In this document: one piece after another, positions 49,243-57,544 of the stretch
Layout of the letters: the number at the start of each line of letters is the position of its first letter
Position numbering within the stretch: the first letter of the stretch is position 1
Made by a program: the position numbers and the translations under genes
The notes under the pieces: model-generated
Seen by the model: only the letters and a program-made list of their open reading frames with translations
What the model was told of the DNA's origin: nothing
The model's database searches: none
NCBI GenBank assembly: GCA_045595445.1
Contig: JAZOAK010000007.1
Span: 1 to 64,000, forward strand
Reading direction: 5' to 3'
Source: RGIG3009 sp045595445
GTDB lineage: Bacteria; Bacillota; Clostridia; Oscillospirales; Acutalibacteraceae
Length of the DNA: 64,000 nt

Positions 49243-50586
49243 ATGAAAAGATTTGCCTGTTTCATGATTGTCAGTATTTTGATTTTCTTGTCGATGGGAT
49301 GTGCCAAAAACCCGGGCACTTCGGAAACACCGAACACTCCTTCTGTTTTTACCGATAATAGCTCGAAAGAAATTCAAAACAGTTCGCAACAAGAAACCAC
49401 TTCATCCACCGAAGAGAAAAACACAAGCACATCTTCAACATCATCTTCTTTGACAACTTTACACAGTTCTTCCGTATCGAGCAACTCAAAAACCACTACG
49501 GTCACGACGCAGTCAGAGAAAACGACAAAACCGGAGCCCGCACCCCAACTGCCCGCCTCCGTTCTTCTTACATCCGACACCTCCCGTGCTCAAAGCACCG
49601 ATATTGCTTCAATGATCGAGGATGGATATATCTACTATTCCAATAAACTCTCTAATTTCCCGACGGGTCTGTTTCGCAAAAAAATAAACGGTGGCTCGGA
49701 AGAAAAAATAGCAGATCATTGGGCTTTCAATGTTAAAATCCTTAACGGAAAGGTATACTATCTCGCTGCTAACTATAATTTATACTCTTGTGACACAGAT
49801 GGGCAAAATGTCAAAACGTTAGATAGCAGCGGCATGGTCAGTTCGTTTGATGTAGCGGGCAACTGGGTTTTTGTCACGAGAACGATCGGAACATCCTCCA
49901 TAAGTCGTGCTCGTGAGGAACTGTATATCATCAGCACAGACGGTAGTCAATCTCGGCAAATAAAACCGAATGCGCCTAACGATGCGGGCTCTCAGGTTGT
50001 CATTCACGGCTTTAATCGCGGATATTGTTATTTAACCGTCACGAACGACTATTATACTAAGGGAAGCACGTCTTCTATATCATTTGCCTCTAAACGTCTG
50101 TCTTTGAGGATAGACTACCGTAGCGCAACTCTGACACAACACGATCTAAACGCTAGCCTGAGTTATACACATAACGGTGAATTGCATTATAGCTACGATC
50201 TCGGCGATCATTCCATATACTATGATCGTATCCTGCAAACGTTCTCTAATGAAAAAATCTCGGTCTCGCTTATAAAGAATACCACTACGCCGATAGCCAA
50301 AAAAGGCGCGGGGGTAATCAGGTTGCGCGACTACTATGTATATGAGGAATCCAACAATCCAACAAATTACAAGCTGTGTTTTGTTGATCTTAGCGGCAAT
50401 AGCAACCTTGTCACAGTAGATTTATCGGACAATGGAACCTTTGATATGTGTACGCTGGATGACTCACAAGATATACACAACAACCAACTCTTTGTCGTAC
50501 GGGTTTCGTACCAAACGTATCTTACAGAACTGCTCATGATAACGCCAAACGGCGAAATAACAAAGATTTATTCCAAAACACCGTAA
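49243..50586 (+). CDS. lipoprotein with DUF5050-like beta-propeller repeats
   Basis: 447 residues. Lipobox ILIFLSMGC (Cys about 20), then a low-complexity Ser/Thr linker (about 30-110) rich in acceptor sites, then repeats of the DUF5050 type (IEDGYIYYSNK; LFRKKINGGSEEKIADHWAF; ILNGKVYYLAANYNLYSCD; TDGQNVKTLD). A surface-anchored propeller, probably binding ligand or protein. Visibly more AT-rich than neighbours, which hints at transfer. GGAGGAG before the ATG at 49243. Confidence 0.78.
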   Translation: MKRFACFMIVSILIFLSMGCAKNPGTSETPNTPSVFTDNSSKEIQNSSQQETTSSTEEKNTSTSSTSSSLTTLHSSSVSSNSKTTTVTTQSEKTTKPEPAPQLPASVLLTSDTSRAQSTDIASMIEDGYIYYSNKLSNFPTGLFRKKINGGSEEKIADHWAFNVKILNGKVYYLAANYNLYSCDTDGQNVKTLDSSGMVSSFDVAGNWVFVTRTIGTSSISRAREELYIISTDGSQSRQIKPNAPNDAGSQVVIHGFNRGYCYLTVTNDYYTKGSTSSISFASKRLSLRIDYRSATLTQHDLNASLSYTHNGELHYSYDLGDHSIYYDRILQTFSNEKISVSLIKNTTTPIAKKGAGVIRLRDYYVYEESNNPTNYKLCFVDLSGNSNLVTVDLSDNGTFDMCTLDDSQDIHNNQLFVVRVSYQTYLTELLMITPNGEITKIYSKTP

Positions 50587-50621
50587 AAAGACGAGGCATC
50601 CTGCGGATGCCTCGTCTTTTT
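50585..50621. terminator. convergent bidirectional terminator
   Basis: AAAAAGACGAGGCATCC-TGC-GGATGCCTCGTCTTTTT, a perfect symmetrical stem between the lipoprotein and the YdcF gene. Confidence 0.92.
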
Positions 50622-51408
50622 ACGTTCCCAATAACGCCATGTGACAAATCCCCGCAAAATCGCGGATCCAATAGCTTGCCAACAGATGCCACGGTGTATG
50701 CGCGGTGACTGCACCCGAAACGGTAAGCCCCGCCCGCTTCACAAACTGTTGCGCGCGGAACTGATGAAATTCCTGCGTCACCACCGCCACCTCGGTACTC
50801 AGTCCATGCTGTTCGATCAATTCGCGGGAAAGTCGAATATTCTCAAACGTACTCGTCGAACTTTCTTCCATATAAATACGCGCGGGGTCGATGCCTTTCT
50901 CCACCAAATACGCTTGCATCACGCTCGCCTCGGTACAAATTTCATCCGGCCCTTGTCCACCGGATACGATACAGTTCGCCTCGGGGTGTTCCGTTAAGTG
51001 TGTGTATGCCGCATCCAAGCGTTGCCGAAGCGACAAACTCGGCTGATCGCCGCGCAAGGCTGCGCCTAATACGATCACCGTCGCATCTCCCGACGGTGTT
51101 GTATGACACGCCACGATCATACAAATCGACACGCCGACAAAAAGAAGTACCAATGCCGCTACCAGTGACGCCACCGTGCAAAGTACCGTCTTACCGACGC
51201 CGCTTTGCCAGATACGGCAACAGAAAGCGGCAATCGCGGGAAACGCGATACACGAAGCAACCCCCAATGAGCCAACGAGTATCATCGTCAAGCAACCGGA
51301 ATGAAAGCGAGCGGTCAATACCGGCAACACACCCCATATACCGATAAACAAACAGATCACCGCAACCACCACTCGCAGGGTGATTCCCAAAATGCTCGTA
51401 CCGTGCAC
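50620..51408 (-). CDS. YdcF/SanA-family (DUF218) membrane protein
   Basis: 262 residues. Three to four N-terminal helices (about 8-100) precede the DUF218 domain: TVIVLGAALRGDQPSLSLRQRL, NCIVSGGQGPDEICTEASVM, YMEESSTSTFENIRLSREL and VAVVTQEFHQFRAQQF. Members affect envelope integrity and vancomycin susceptibility; the reaction is unknown. Confidence 0.9.
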   Translation of the reverse strand: MHGTSILGITLRVVVAVICLFIGIWGVLPVLTARFHSGCLTMILVGSLGVASCIAFPAIAAFCCRIWQSGVGKTVLCTVASLVAALVLLFVGVSICMIVACHTTPSGDATVIVLGAALRGDQPSLSLRQRLDAAYTHLTEHPEANCIVSGGQGPDEICTEASVMQAYLVEKGIDPARIYMEESSTSTFENIRLSRELIEQHGLSTEVAVVTQEFHQFRAQQFVKRAGLTVSGAVTAHTPWHLLASYWIRDFAGICHMALLGT

Positions 51409-51428
51409 GGAACGACCTCCTTTTCATG

Positions 51429-51462
51429 AAAAAAGCGACACCGAAGCTGTTCGGTGTCGCTG
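51429..51462 (-). terminator. terminator after serA
   Basis: GCGACACCGAA / TTCGGTGTCGC with a 4-nt loop, followed on the minus strand by six T. Confidence 0.88.
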
Positions 51463-51473
51463 TGAACGGTCAT

Positions 51474-52631
51474 TTAGATCTTGCGCACGCGGATAACACC
51501 GTCGATTGCCCCTATACCGTCGATAATGCTCTGCGGCACCTCGCCGATAATATCCAACACCGTATACGCGTTGTCCTTTTTGGAGCGGTTTGTCATCGTT
51601 TCAATGTTGACACCCGCTTCCGACACGACCGCACTGATCTGCGCGAGCATATTCGGAACGTTGCGGTGCAGCACGCAGATGCGCACGTCCCCGCTTTTTG
51701 CAACGTCCATCGCCGGGAAGTTCACCGAATTGCGAATAATTCCCTGCTCCAAATAGGCTTTGAGTTCGTCTGCCGCCATCATGGCGCAGTTGTCCTCGCT
51801 CTCGGGCGTAGAAGCGCCGAGATGCGGGATCGCAATGACGTTTTCCACGCACAACATATCGTCGGACGGGAAGTCCACCACGTACGCAGCAACCTTACCG
51901 TCTGCCAATGCCGTACGCATTGCCTCGCCGTCAACGAGTTCACCGCGCGCGAAATTGAGAATGCGTACGCCGTCTTTCATCATCGCGATGGTGTCCTTGC
52001 CGATCATACCGCGCGTACCGTCGTTGAGCGGCACGTGAACGGTGATGTAATCACATTCCGTGTAGATCTCTTCCAGCGTAGCCGCATGATGAATGGAACG
52101 GGACAAACTCCACGCCGCATCCACCGACAGATACGGATCGTATCCATACACTTCCATGCCGAGCGATTTGGCAGCGTTAGCAACCAAAATACCAATTGCG
52201 CCAAGACCCACAACGCCAAGCTTTTTGCCCAGAATTTCGGGGCCCGTGAACTGACTTTTTCCTTTTTCAACCAGCTTGCCAACCTCGGCGCCCTGGCCTT
52301 TGAGCGTCTTTGCCCACTCGATGGCGGGAACGACCTTACGGGACGACAGCAACAAACCCGCAATGACGAGTTCCTTTACCGCATTCGCATTGGCACCGGG
52401 GGTGTTGAACACCACGATACCCGCGTCGCTGCAACGATCCAGCGGAATGTTGTTGACACCCGCACCCGCTCTGGCAACCGCCAACAAGGAGGTCGGGAAC
52501 TCCATATCGTGCATCGCAGCAGAACGAACCAGTATGCCGACCGGATCCGCTACCGCGTCTGCGACCGTGTAGCCGGCACCAAGACGGTCCGTACCGCACG
52601 CGGCGATCTTGTTAAGTGCTAAAATATTCAT
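51474..52631 (-). CDS. serA: D-3-phosphoglycerate dehydrogenase
   Basis: 385 residues; first step of serine synthesis. NAD-binding GVVGLGAIGILVANAAKSLG, the catalytic Arg in RAGAGVNNIP, the His in IPHLGASTPESEDN, and a C-terminal ACT domain (about 315-385, VRICVLHRNVPNMLAQISAVV). Shorter than E. coli SerA, of the compact ACT type. The ATG at 52631 lies 13 nt after serC. Confidence 0.93.
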   Translation of the reverse strand: MNILALNKIAACGTDRLGAGYTVADAVADPVGILVRSAAMHDMEFPTSLLAVARAGAGVNNIPLDRCSDAGIVVFNTPGANANAVKELVIAGLLLSSRKVVPAIEWAKTLKGQGAEVGKLVEKGKSQFTGPEILGKKLGVVGLGAIGILVANAAKSLGMEVYGYDPYLSVDAAWSLSRSIHHAATLEEIYTECDYITVHVPLNDGTRGMIGKDTIAMMKDGVRILNFARGELVDGEAMRTALADGKVAAYVVDFPSDDMLCVENVIAIPHLGASTPESEDNCAMMAADELKAYLEQGIIRNSVNFPAMDVAKSGDVRICVLHRNVPNMLAQISAVVSEAGVNIETMTNRSKKDNAYTVLDIIGEVPQSIIDGIGAIDGVIRVRKI

Positions 52632-52644
52632 ACTCTTTCTCTCC

Positions 52645-53730
52645 TTAGGCGTTGGCTTCTTCAAAAGCCTTCATAAACGCAACCAATTTCTCGACACCCT
52701 CAACCGGCATCGCATTGTAGATGGAAGCGCGCATACCGCCGACCGAACGGTGACCTTTCAGGTTGACAAACCCCGCTGCGGTGGCTTCCTTAACGAACTT
52801 CGCATCCAGTTCCTCGTTTCCGGTGATGAACGGCACGTTCATGAGCGAGCGATCCTTCTTCTCAACAGTACCCTTGAACAACTTGGACGAATCCAAGAAA
52901 TCGTACAGAATAGCTGCCTTCTTTTCGTTGATGGCTTTCATGTTCTCCAAACCGCCGATTTCGTTTTTCACCCACTCAAGCACCAGTTTGCATACGTAAA
53001 TGGTATAGCAAGGCGGGGTGTTGAACATGGAATCGTTATCCGCATGGATCTGATAGTTAAACATGGTGGGAGTGATCTCCTGCGCGTTGCCGATCAGATC
53101 CTCGCGCACGATCACCACCGTAAGACCCGCAGGCGCCATGTTTTTCTGTGCGCCCGCATACAGCAGACCAAAGCGCGACACGTCGATCGGTTCGGACAGA
53201 ATACAAGACGAAATATCCGCAACCAGCGGCACGTCACCCGTTTCGGGAAGTTTGGTAAACTTCGTTCCGTAAATGGTATTGTTCATGCAAATGTGGAAAT
53301 AATCCGCATCCGGCGTGAAATCCGCCTCGTCCCATTCAGGGATATACGAGAACGTCTTATCCTTGGAACTGGCGATCACTTTCGCCTCGCCGTAACGGTC
53401 GGCCTCCTTGTACGCCTTGGTAGCCCACTGACCGGTCAGAATGAAATCCGCCTTGCCGCTCTTGTTCATCAGGTTCAGCGGGATCATCGCAAACTGCGAG
53501 GACGCGCCACCTTGCAAGAACAGGACTTTATAGTTATCCGGAATGTTCATAATCTCACGCAACAGCGCTTCACATTCCTTAATAATGGCATCGTATGTTT
53601 TTGATCGATGCGACATTTCCATAACGGATTGACCGGATCCCTGATAATCCATCATTTCCTCTGCCGCACGCTTCAAAACGCTTTCCGGCAGCACGGAAGG
53701 GCCGGCCGAAAAATTGTATACTCTTGCCAT
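52645..53730 (-). CDS. serC: phosphoserine aminotransferase
   Basis: 361 residues. Family start NFSAGPSVLP, QGGASSQFAMIPLNLM, and the PLP lysine in LLYAGAQKNMAPAGL; C-terminal GHRSVGGMRASIYNAM. Works on the product of SerA; the two form an operon, and serB is not in the window. The promoter is at 53767-53795. Confidence 0.96.
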   Translation of the reverse strand: MARVYNFSAGPSVLPESVLKRAAEEMMDYQGSGQSVMEMSHRSKTYDAIIKECEALLREIMNIPDNYKVLFLQGGASSQFAMIPLNLMNKSGKADFILTGQWATKAYKEADRYGEAKVIASSKDKTFSYIPEWDEADFTPDADYFHICMNNTIYGTKFTKLPETGDVPLVADISSCILSEPIDVSRFGLLYAGAQKNMAPAGLTVVIVREDLIGNAQEITPTMFNYQIHADNDSMFNTPPCYTIYVCKLVLEWVKNEIGGLENMKAINEKKAAILYDFLDSSKLFKGTVEKKDRSLMNVPFITGNEELDAKFVKEATAAGFVNLKGHRSVGGMRASIYNAMPVEGVEKLVAFMKAFEEANA

Positions 53731-53766
53731 GATTCATTCCTCCAAAGAAAAAGTAAAATTATATTT

Positions 53767-53795
53767 ATTGTACTCCCTTTTGGCAGAATAGTCAA
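53767..53795 (-). promoter_or_regulatory. sigma-A promoter of serC-serA
   Basis: Minus strand TTGACT, 17 nt, TACAAT. It faces away from the promoter at 53839-53867. Confidence 0.75.
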
Positions 53796-53838
53796 CTGTA
53801 AACTTCACATCTTGTGAAATTTTTCACAAGGGTTTCCC

Positions 53839-53867
53839 TTGCATATTGGCGCGTTTTCCAGTATACT
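53839..53867 (+). promoter_or_regulatory. sigma-A promoter of the hydrogenase-like operon
   Basis: TTGCAT, 17 nt, TATACT, about 40 nt before the first start codon of the six-gene operon. Confidence 0.72.
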
Positions 53868-53908
53868 GAAATTAAGACTCGATTCTTGTAAAAAAGGTGG
53901 AATGACCA

Positions 53909-54256
53909 ATGACCATTGCAGATGTTCAAAAAATCCTGAATGCCGAGGTCGTGTGGGGCGACGACTTAACGACCGAGGTGCATAATGCCTGCGGCAGCGA
54001 TATGATGAGCGACGTTCTCGCGTTCGTCAAGGACCAGTCGGTACTGCTGACAGGCCTTGTCAATATGCAAGTCGTACGCACCGCCGAAATGATGGATATG
54101 CTGTGTATCGTTTTCGTGCGCGGCAAAGAGCCGACCGCCGAAATGATCGAACTTGCCAAGGAATTTAACATTGTACTGATGAAGACCCCGCTTCGCCTAT
54201 TCACCGCCTGCGGCCTGCTGTATTCAAGCGGCTTGACCGGCGGCGATGGAAATTGA
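53909..54256 (+). CDS. DRTGG-domain protein
   Basis: 115 residues forming one DRTGG-type domain (MTIADVQKILNAEVVWGDDL ... SDMMSDVLAFVKDQSVLLTG ... FNIVLMKTPLRLFTACGLLY). DRTGG domains occur in HPr kinase relatives and CBS proteins and are frequent next to regulatory [FeFe]-hydrogenases. Probably a ligand-binding or partner domain. First gene of the operon. Confidence 0.82.
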   Translation: MTIADVQKILNAEVVWGDDLTTEVHNACGSDMMSDVLAFVKDQSVLLTGLVNMQVVRTAEMMDMLCIVFVRGKEPTAEMIELAKEFNIVLMKTPLRLFTACGLLYSSGLTGGDGN

Positions 54257-54265
54257 GGTGACGAC

Positions 54266-54682
54266 TTGAAACTGCATTATGAAGTTGCCGGCGATGATTT
54301 CACCCGCGCGGGTGAAGCATCCGGCGCTGTGAAAGCCACGTTAAAGCGTTTAGGGTTTCCTGCCGACGTGATCCGCCGCGTCGCCATTGCGATGTATGAA
54401 GGCGAGATCAACATGGTCATTCATGCCGACGGCGGCGTAGCGGACGTGGATATTGAGCCCGACCGTATTCTCATCGAGCTTAGCGACCGCGGCCCGGGTA
54501 TTCCCGACGTAGAAAAAGCCATGCAAGAGGGCTTCTCCACCGCACCCGAAAACGTACGCAATTTAGGGTTCGGCGCCGGTATGGGTCTGCCGAACATCAA
54601 ACGCTATACCGATAATCTTGTCATTGATACCGAGATCGGCAAAGGCACGTGTATTCGTATGACGATCAACGTGCCGTCTTGA
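54266..54682 (+). CDS. RsbW-like ATP-binding (HATPase_c) protein
   Basis: 138 residues. GHKL ATPase fold: N-box AMYEGEINMVIHAD (Glu-Asn type), ELSDRGPGIPDVEKAMQEG (G1 box) and GFGAGMGLPNIKRYTD (G2 box). This is the anti-sigma/serine kinase subtype, without a sensor or dimerisation domain. It appears to start with TTG at 54266, with GAGGTG 5 nt upstream. Likely partner of the DRTGG and hydrogenase-like proteins in signalling. Confidence 0.82.
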   Translation: MKLHYEVAGDDFTRAGEASGAVKATLKRLGFPADVIRRVAIAMYEGEINMVIHADGGVADVDIEPDRILIELSDRGPGIPDVEKAMQEGFSTAPENVRNLGFGAGMGLPNIKRYTDNLVIDTEIGKGTCIRMTINVPS

Positions 54683-54711
54683 TGATCTCCGTTTGTAAGG
54701 AGCGTTGCTTT

Positions 54712-55965
54712 ATGGAACGGATGTTACATTCCGTAACGCTGGATACCGAAAAATGCGTGGGCTGTACGCATTGCGTCAAACGTTGCCCCACGCAGGCGAT
54801 CCGTGTGCGCGGCGGCAAAGCCGTGATCACGGACGAGCGCTGTATCGATTGCGGCGAATGTATCCGCGTTTGCCCCCATCATGCCAAAAAAGCGCGGCAC
54901 GACTCGCTGTCGGCGCTGTCTAATTTCAAATATACCATTGCCCTGCCCGCCCCCGCGCTGTATGGGCAATTCCATCATCTGGACGATATTGACGTAATCT
55001 TGTCCGGACTGCTTAAACTCGGCTTTGACAGCGTGTTTGAGGTCTCCCGCGGTGCGGAAATCGTGTCGGATGCCACCCGCCAAGTCATGGCAGACGGTTT
55101 GGTAAAGAAACCCGTCATCAGTTCGGCGTGTCCCGTGGTCGTGCGGCTGATCCAAATTCGTTTTCCGGAACTGTGCGAGCACGTATTACCGATGAAAGCG
55201 CCCATGGAGGTCGCGGCGGCGATGGCGCGTCAGCGCGCTATGGCGCAAACAGGACTGGCTCCCGAGGACATCGGCATTTTCTTCATTTCCCCCTGCCCCG
55301 CCAAAGTCACGGACGTGCGTTTCCCCATCGGCAACTCACATTCGCAGGTGGACGGTGTGCTGTCAATTGCAAATATTTATCCCAAACTGGTACACGAAAT
55401 GGATCACCTGGATCAGGTGCAACCGTTATCCCGCTCGGGACTGATCGGCGCCAGTTGGTCGTTTATCGGCGGTGAATCGGCGGGTCTGCTCAACGAGAAT
55501 CATTTGGCGGCGGACGGCATCCAGAACGTCATCCGCGTACTGGAAGAGTTGGAAGACGAAAAACTCGCCGATCTGGATTTCATTGAACTCAGCGCGTGCG
55601 CCGGCGGCTGTGTCGGCGGTGTGTTCACCGCTGAAAACGGATACGTTGCCTGCGCGCGCATCAAGCGTTTACGCAAATACCTGCCGGTGTCCTGCAACCG
55701 CGCGGAAGATATCGGCGACCTGCGTTCACTCAATTGGTCGGAACCGTTGTCGGAAAATCCCGCCCTACGCTTGGCGGAAAACGTCAGCGACGCCATGCGG
55801 CTGATGCAGGAAGCAAATGCGATCTACGAACAACTCCCGAAACTCGATTGCGGCGCGTGCGGCGCGCCCACCTGCCGTGCCTTGGCAGAGGATATCGTGC
55901 GCGGGCTTGCCGATAAGAGCGACTGTTTTTGTATGACAAGGGAGGAAACCCATGACCGTTCGTGA
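54712..55965 (+). CDS. putative sensory [FeFe]-hydrogenase-like protein
   Basis: 417 residues. An N-terminal 2[4Fe-4S] ferredoxin has Cys15, 18, 21, 25 and Cys44, 47, 50, 54. The [FeFe]-hydrogenase large-subunit domain follows (about 75-345), then a C-terminal Fe-S domain LDCGACGAPTCRALAED (Cys380, 383, 388). Positions matching the H-cluster ligands are all cysteine: SSACPVV (140), SPCPAK (195) and SACAGGC (296, 300). The proton-relay Cys next to the first ligand is Ala139, as in sensory (HydS-type) hydrogenases. So it may bind an H-cluster and sense H2 rather than turn over fast. The ATG at 54712 has AAGGAG upstream. Confidence 0.85.
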   Translation: MERMLHSVTLDTEKCVGCTHCVKRCPTQAIRVRGGKAVITDERCIDCGECIRVCPHHAKKARHDSLSALSNFKYTIALPAPALYGQFHHLDDIDVILSGLLKLGFDSVFEVSRGAEIVSDATRQVMADGLVKKPVISSACPVVVRLIQIRFPELCEHVLPMKAPMEVAAAMARQRAMAQTGLAPEDIGIFFISPCPAKVTDVRFPIGNSHSQVDGVLSIANIYPKLVHEMDHLDQVQPLSRSGLIGASWSFIGGESAGLLNENHLAADGIQNVIRVLEELEDEKLADLDFIELSACAGGCVGGVFTAENGYVACARIKRLRKYLPVSCNRAEDIGDLRSLNWSEPLSENPALRLAENVSDAMRLMQEANAIYEQLPKLDCGACGAPTCRALAEDIVRGLADKSDCFCMTREETHDRS

Positions 55966-56290
55966 TCTGATAACCGAATTTTCCTTGGAAACCCTCGTAG
56001 AGGGCGACTTAGACCGCGCCGTGACCGGTGGCTACGCGGGCGACCTGCTCAGTTGGGTCATGGGTCGCGCCAAAGCCGGCGATGCGTGGCTGAGCGTGAT
56101 GGGCAACGTCAATGCCGTTGCCGTCTGCGTACTGGCAGACGTCGCGTGCTTGATCTTGTGCGAAAACGCCGCATTGGACGACACTGCCCGCACCCGCGCC
56201 GAACTGGAATCCGTCACCATTTTACGCAGCAATTCCACTGCTTTTGCACTCGCCGGCGCGCTCAGCGCTCTATTAGAAAGGACTGTATAA
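55952..56290 (+). CDS. second DRTGG-like small protein
   Basis: 112 residues similar in plan to the first gene of this operon (TVRDLITEFSLETLVEGDLD ... VTGGYAGDLLSWVMGRAKAG ... SVTILRSNSTAFALAGALSA). Overlaps the hydrogenase-like gene by 14 nt, with AGGGAGG inside its end. Probably a DRTGG-family partner of the same signalling set. Confidence 0.75.
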   Translation: MTVRDLITEFSLETLVEGDLDRAVTGGYAGDLLSWVMGRAKAGDAWLSVMGNVNAVAVCVLADVACLILCENAALDDTARTRAELESVTILRSNSTAFALAGALSALLERTV

Positions 56291-56291
56291 C

Positions 56292-56768
56292 GTGTCTATT
56301 GAACTCGTCCGTCCGTTCCTTGCTCAGTTTGGCAGAGAACAGGATATTCAGGAGTTTCCCGTATCCAGTGCCACCGTGGAACTCGCTGCGGCAGCGCTGA
56401 ACGTTATTCCCGCCCGCATCGCCAAAACCATGTCCTTTGCCGACGGTGAGGGGTGTCTGGTCGTGGTCACCGCGGGTGATACCAAAATCGACAACCCGAA
56501 ATACAAGCAAACGTTTGGCTTCAAAGCCAAAATGCTCTCCCCCGATCAAGCCTTAGCGCTGACGGGGCACGCTGTCGGCGGTGTCTGTCCGTTTGCGTTG
56601 CCCGAAACGGTACGCATTTTCTTGGACGAATCCCTGCGCCGCTTTGATACGGTGTACCCTGCGGCAGGCAGTTCCAACTCAGCGATCGAAGTCACCCCCG
56701 CCCAACTGGAAGACTACACCGGTGGCATTTGGGTGGACGTATGCAAATTACGCGAAGAAGTGATGTAA
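56292..56768 (+). CDS. YbaK/EbsC-family (aminoacyl-tRNA deacylase-like) protein
   Basis: 158 residues of the YbaK fold: RIAKTMSFADGEGCLVVVTAGD, split as RIAKTMSF and CLVVVTAGDTKIDN; then GHAVGGVCPFALPETVRIFLD and FDTVYPAAGSSNSAIEVTPAQ. Members hydrolyse mischarged tRNA such as Cys-tRNA(Pro). Starts with GTG 1 nt after the previous stop. Its presence inside a hydrogenase-signalling operon is unexplained. Confidence 0.87.
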   Translation: MSIELVRPFLAQFGREQDIQEFPVSSATVELAAAALNVIPARIAKTMSFADGEGCLVVVTAGDTKIDNPKYKQTFGFKAKMLSPDQALALTGHAVGGVCPFALPETVRIFLDESLRRFDTVYPAAGSSNSAIEVTPAQLEDYTGGIWVDVCKLREEVM

Positions 56769-57500
56769 GTGAAAATTTATTACGATTTTCATATTCATTC
56801 CTGTCTGTCCCCCTGCGGTGACGACGAAATGACACCCAACAACCTCGTCAACATGGCACAACTTGCGGGGCTCTCCGCCATCGCGCTGACCGACCATAAC
56901 ACCTGCGGCAACTGTGCGGCAGCATCCGCCGTCGCGGACGAACTGGGGCTTACCTTTTTGGCGGGCATGGAACTGTGCACCGCCGAAGAAGCGCACGTCG
57001 TGTGTCTGTTCCCCACCGTACAAGCGGCACAGCAATTTGAAGCGGAGATCGTCCCCACGTTGCCGCCCATCAAAAACCGACCGGATATTTTCGGTGAACA
57101 AATTTTATGCGATGCCGAAGATCGGCAGATCGGCACGCAGGACATCCTGCTCACCACGGCATCGGCTATCAGCGTAGACGGTGTGGCGGCGCTTGCACGC
57201 TCATTCGGCGGCACGGCATTCCCCGCTCATATTGATCGTCCGTCGTACAGCGTCACCGCCGCGCTCGGTGATTTGCCACCGCTCGGCTTTGCGGCGATCG
57301 AGATCACCAAAAACGGCAACGTAGACGACCTTTCGTCCCGCTACCCCGAAATCATCGGAAAACCGCTTTTGCAAAATTCCGACGCCCATCACTTGGAGGA
57401 TATTCAGGACGCGGGACCATATCTCGAACTGCCGGACTCTTCACCCGAAACCATCATCGCCGCCTTAAACGGCGAGATCCCCTGTCCGTATAAACGTTAA
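56769..57500 (+). CDS. PHP-domain phosphoesterase
   Basis: 243 residues. PHP metal motifs: DFHIHSCLSPCGDDEMTPNN (HxH), ALTDHNTCGN (D-H), GMELCTAEEAHVVCLFP (E and H), PAHIDRPS (H) and NSDAHHLEDI (DxH). Starts with GTG directly on the stop of the YbaK gene (TAAGTG). PHP proteins with this context occur beside regulatory hydrogenases; the substrate is unknown. Confidence 0.88.
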   Translation: MKIYYDFHIHSCLSPCGDDEMTPNNLVNMAQLAGLSAIALTDHNTCGNCAAASAVADELGLTFLAGMELCTAEEAHVVCLFPTVQAAQQFEAEIVPTLPPIKNRPDIFGEQILCDAEDRQIGTQDILLTTASAISVDGVAALARSFGGTAFPAHIDRPSYSVTAALGDLPPLGFAAIEITKNGNVDDLSSRYPEIIGKPLLQNSDAHHLEDIQDAGPYLELPDSSPETIIAALNGEIPCPYKR

Positions 57501-57532
57501 AAAGCACTTGCGGCAACGCCACAAGTGCTTTT
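57500..57532. terminator. convergent terminator
   Basis: AAAAGCACTTG / CAAGTGCTTTT with an 11-nt loop, between the PHP gene and malic enzyme. Confidence 0.85.
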
Positions 57533-57544
57533 CTTATACCACGA

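Noticed and set aside
51426..52622. 398-codon plus-strand frame opposite serA
   Set aside because: Complement of serA, His/Arg-rich, no ribosome site; it even starts in the serA terminator.
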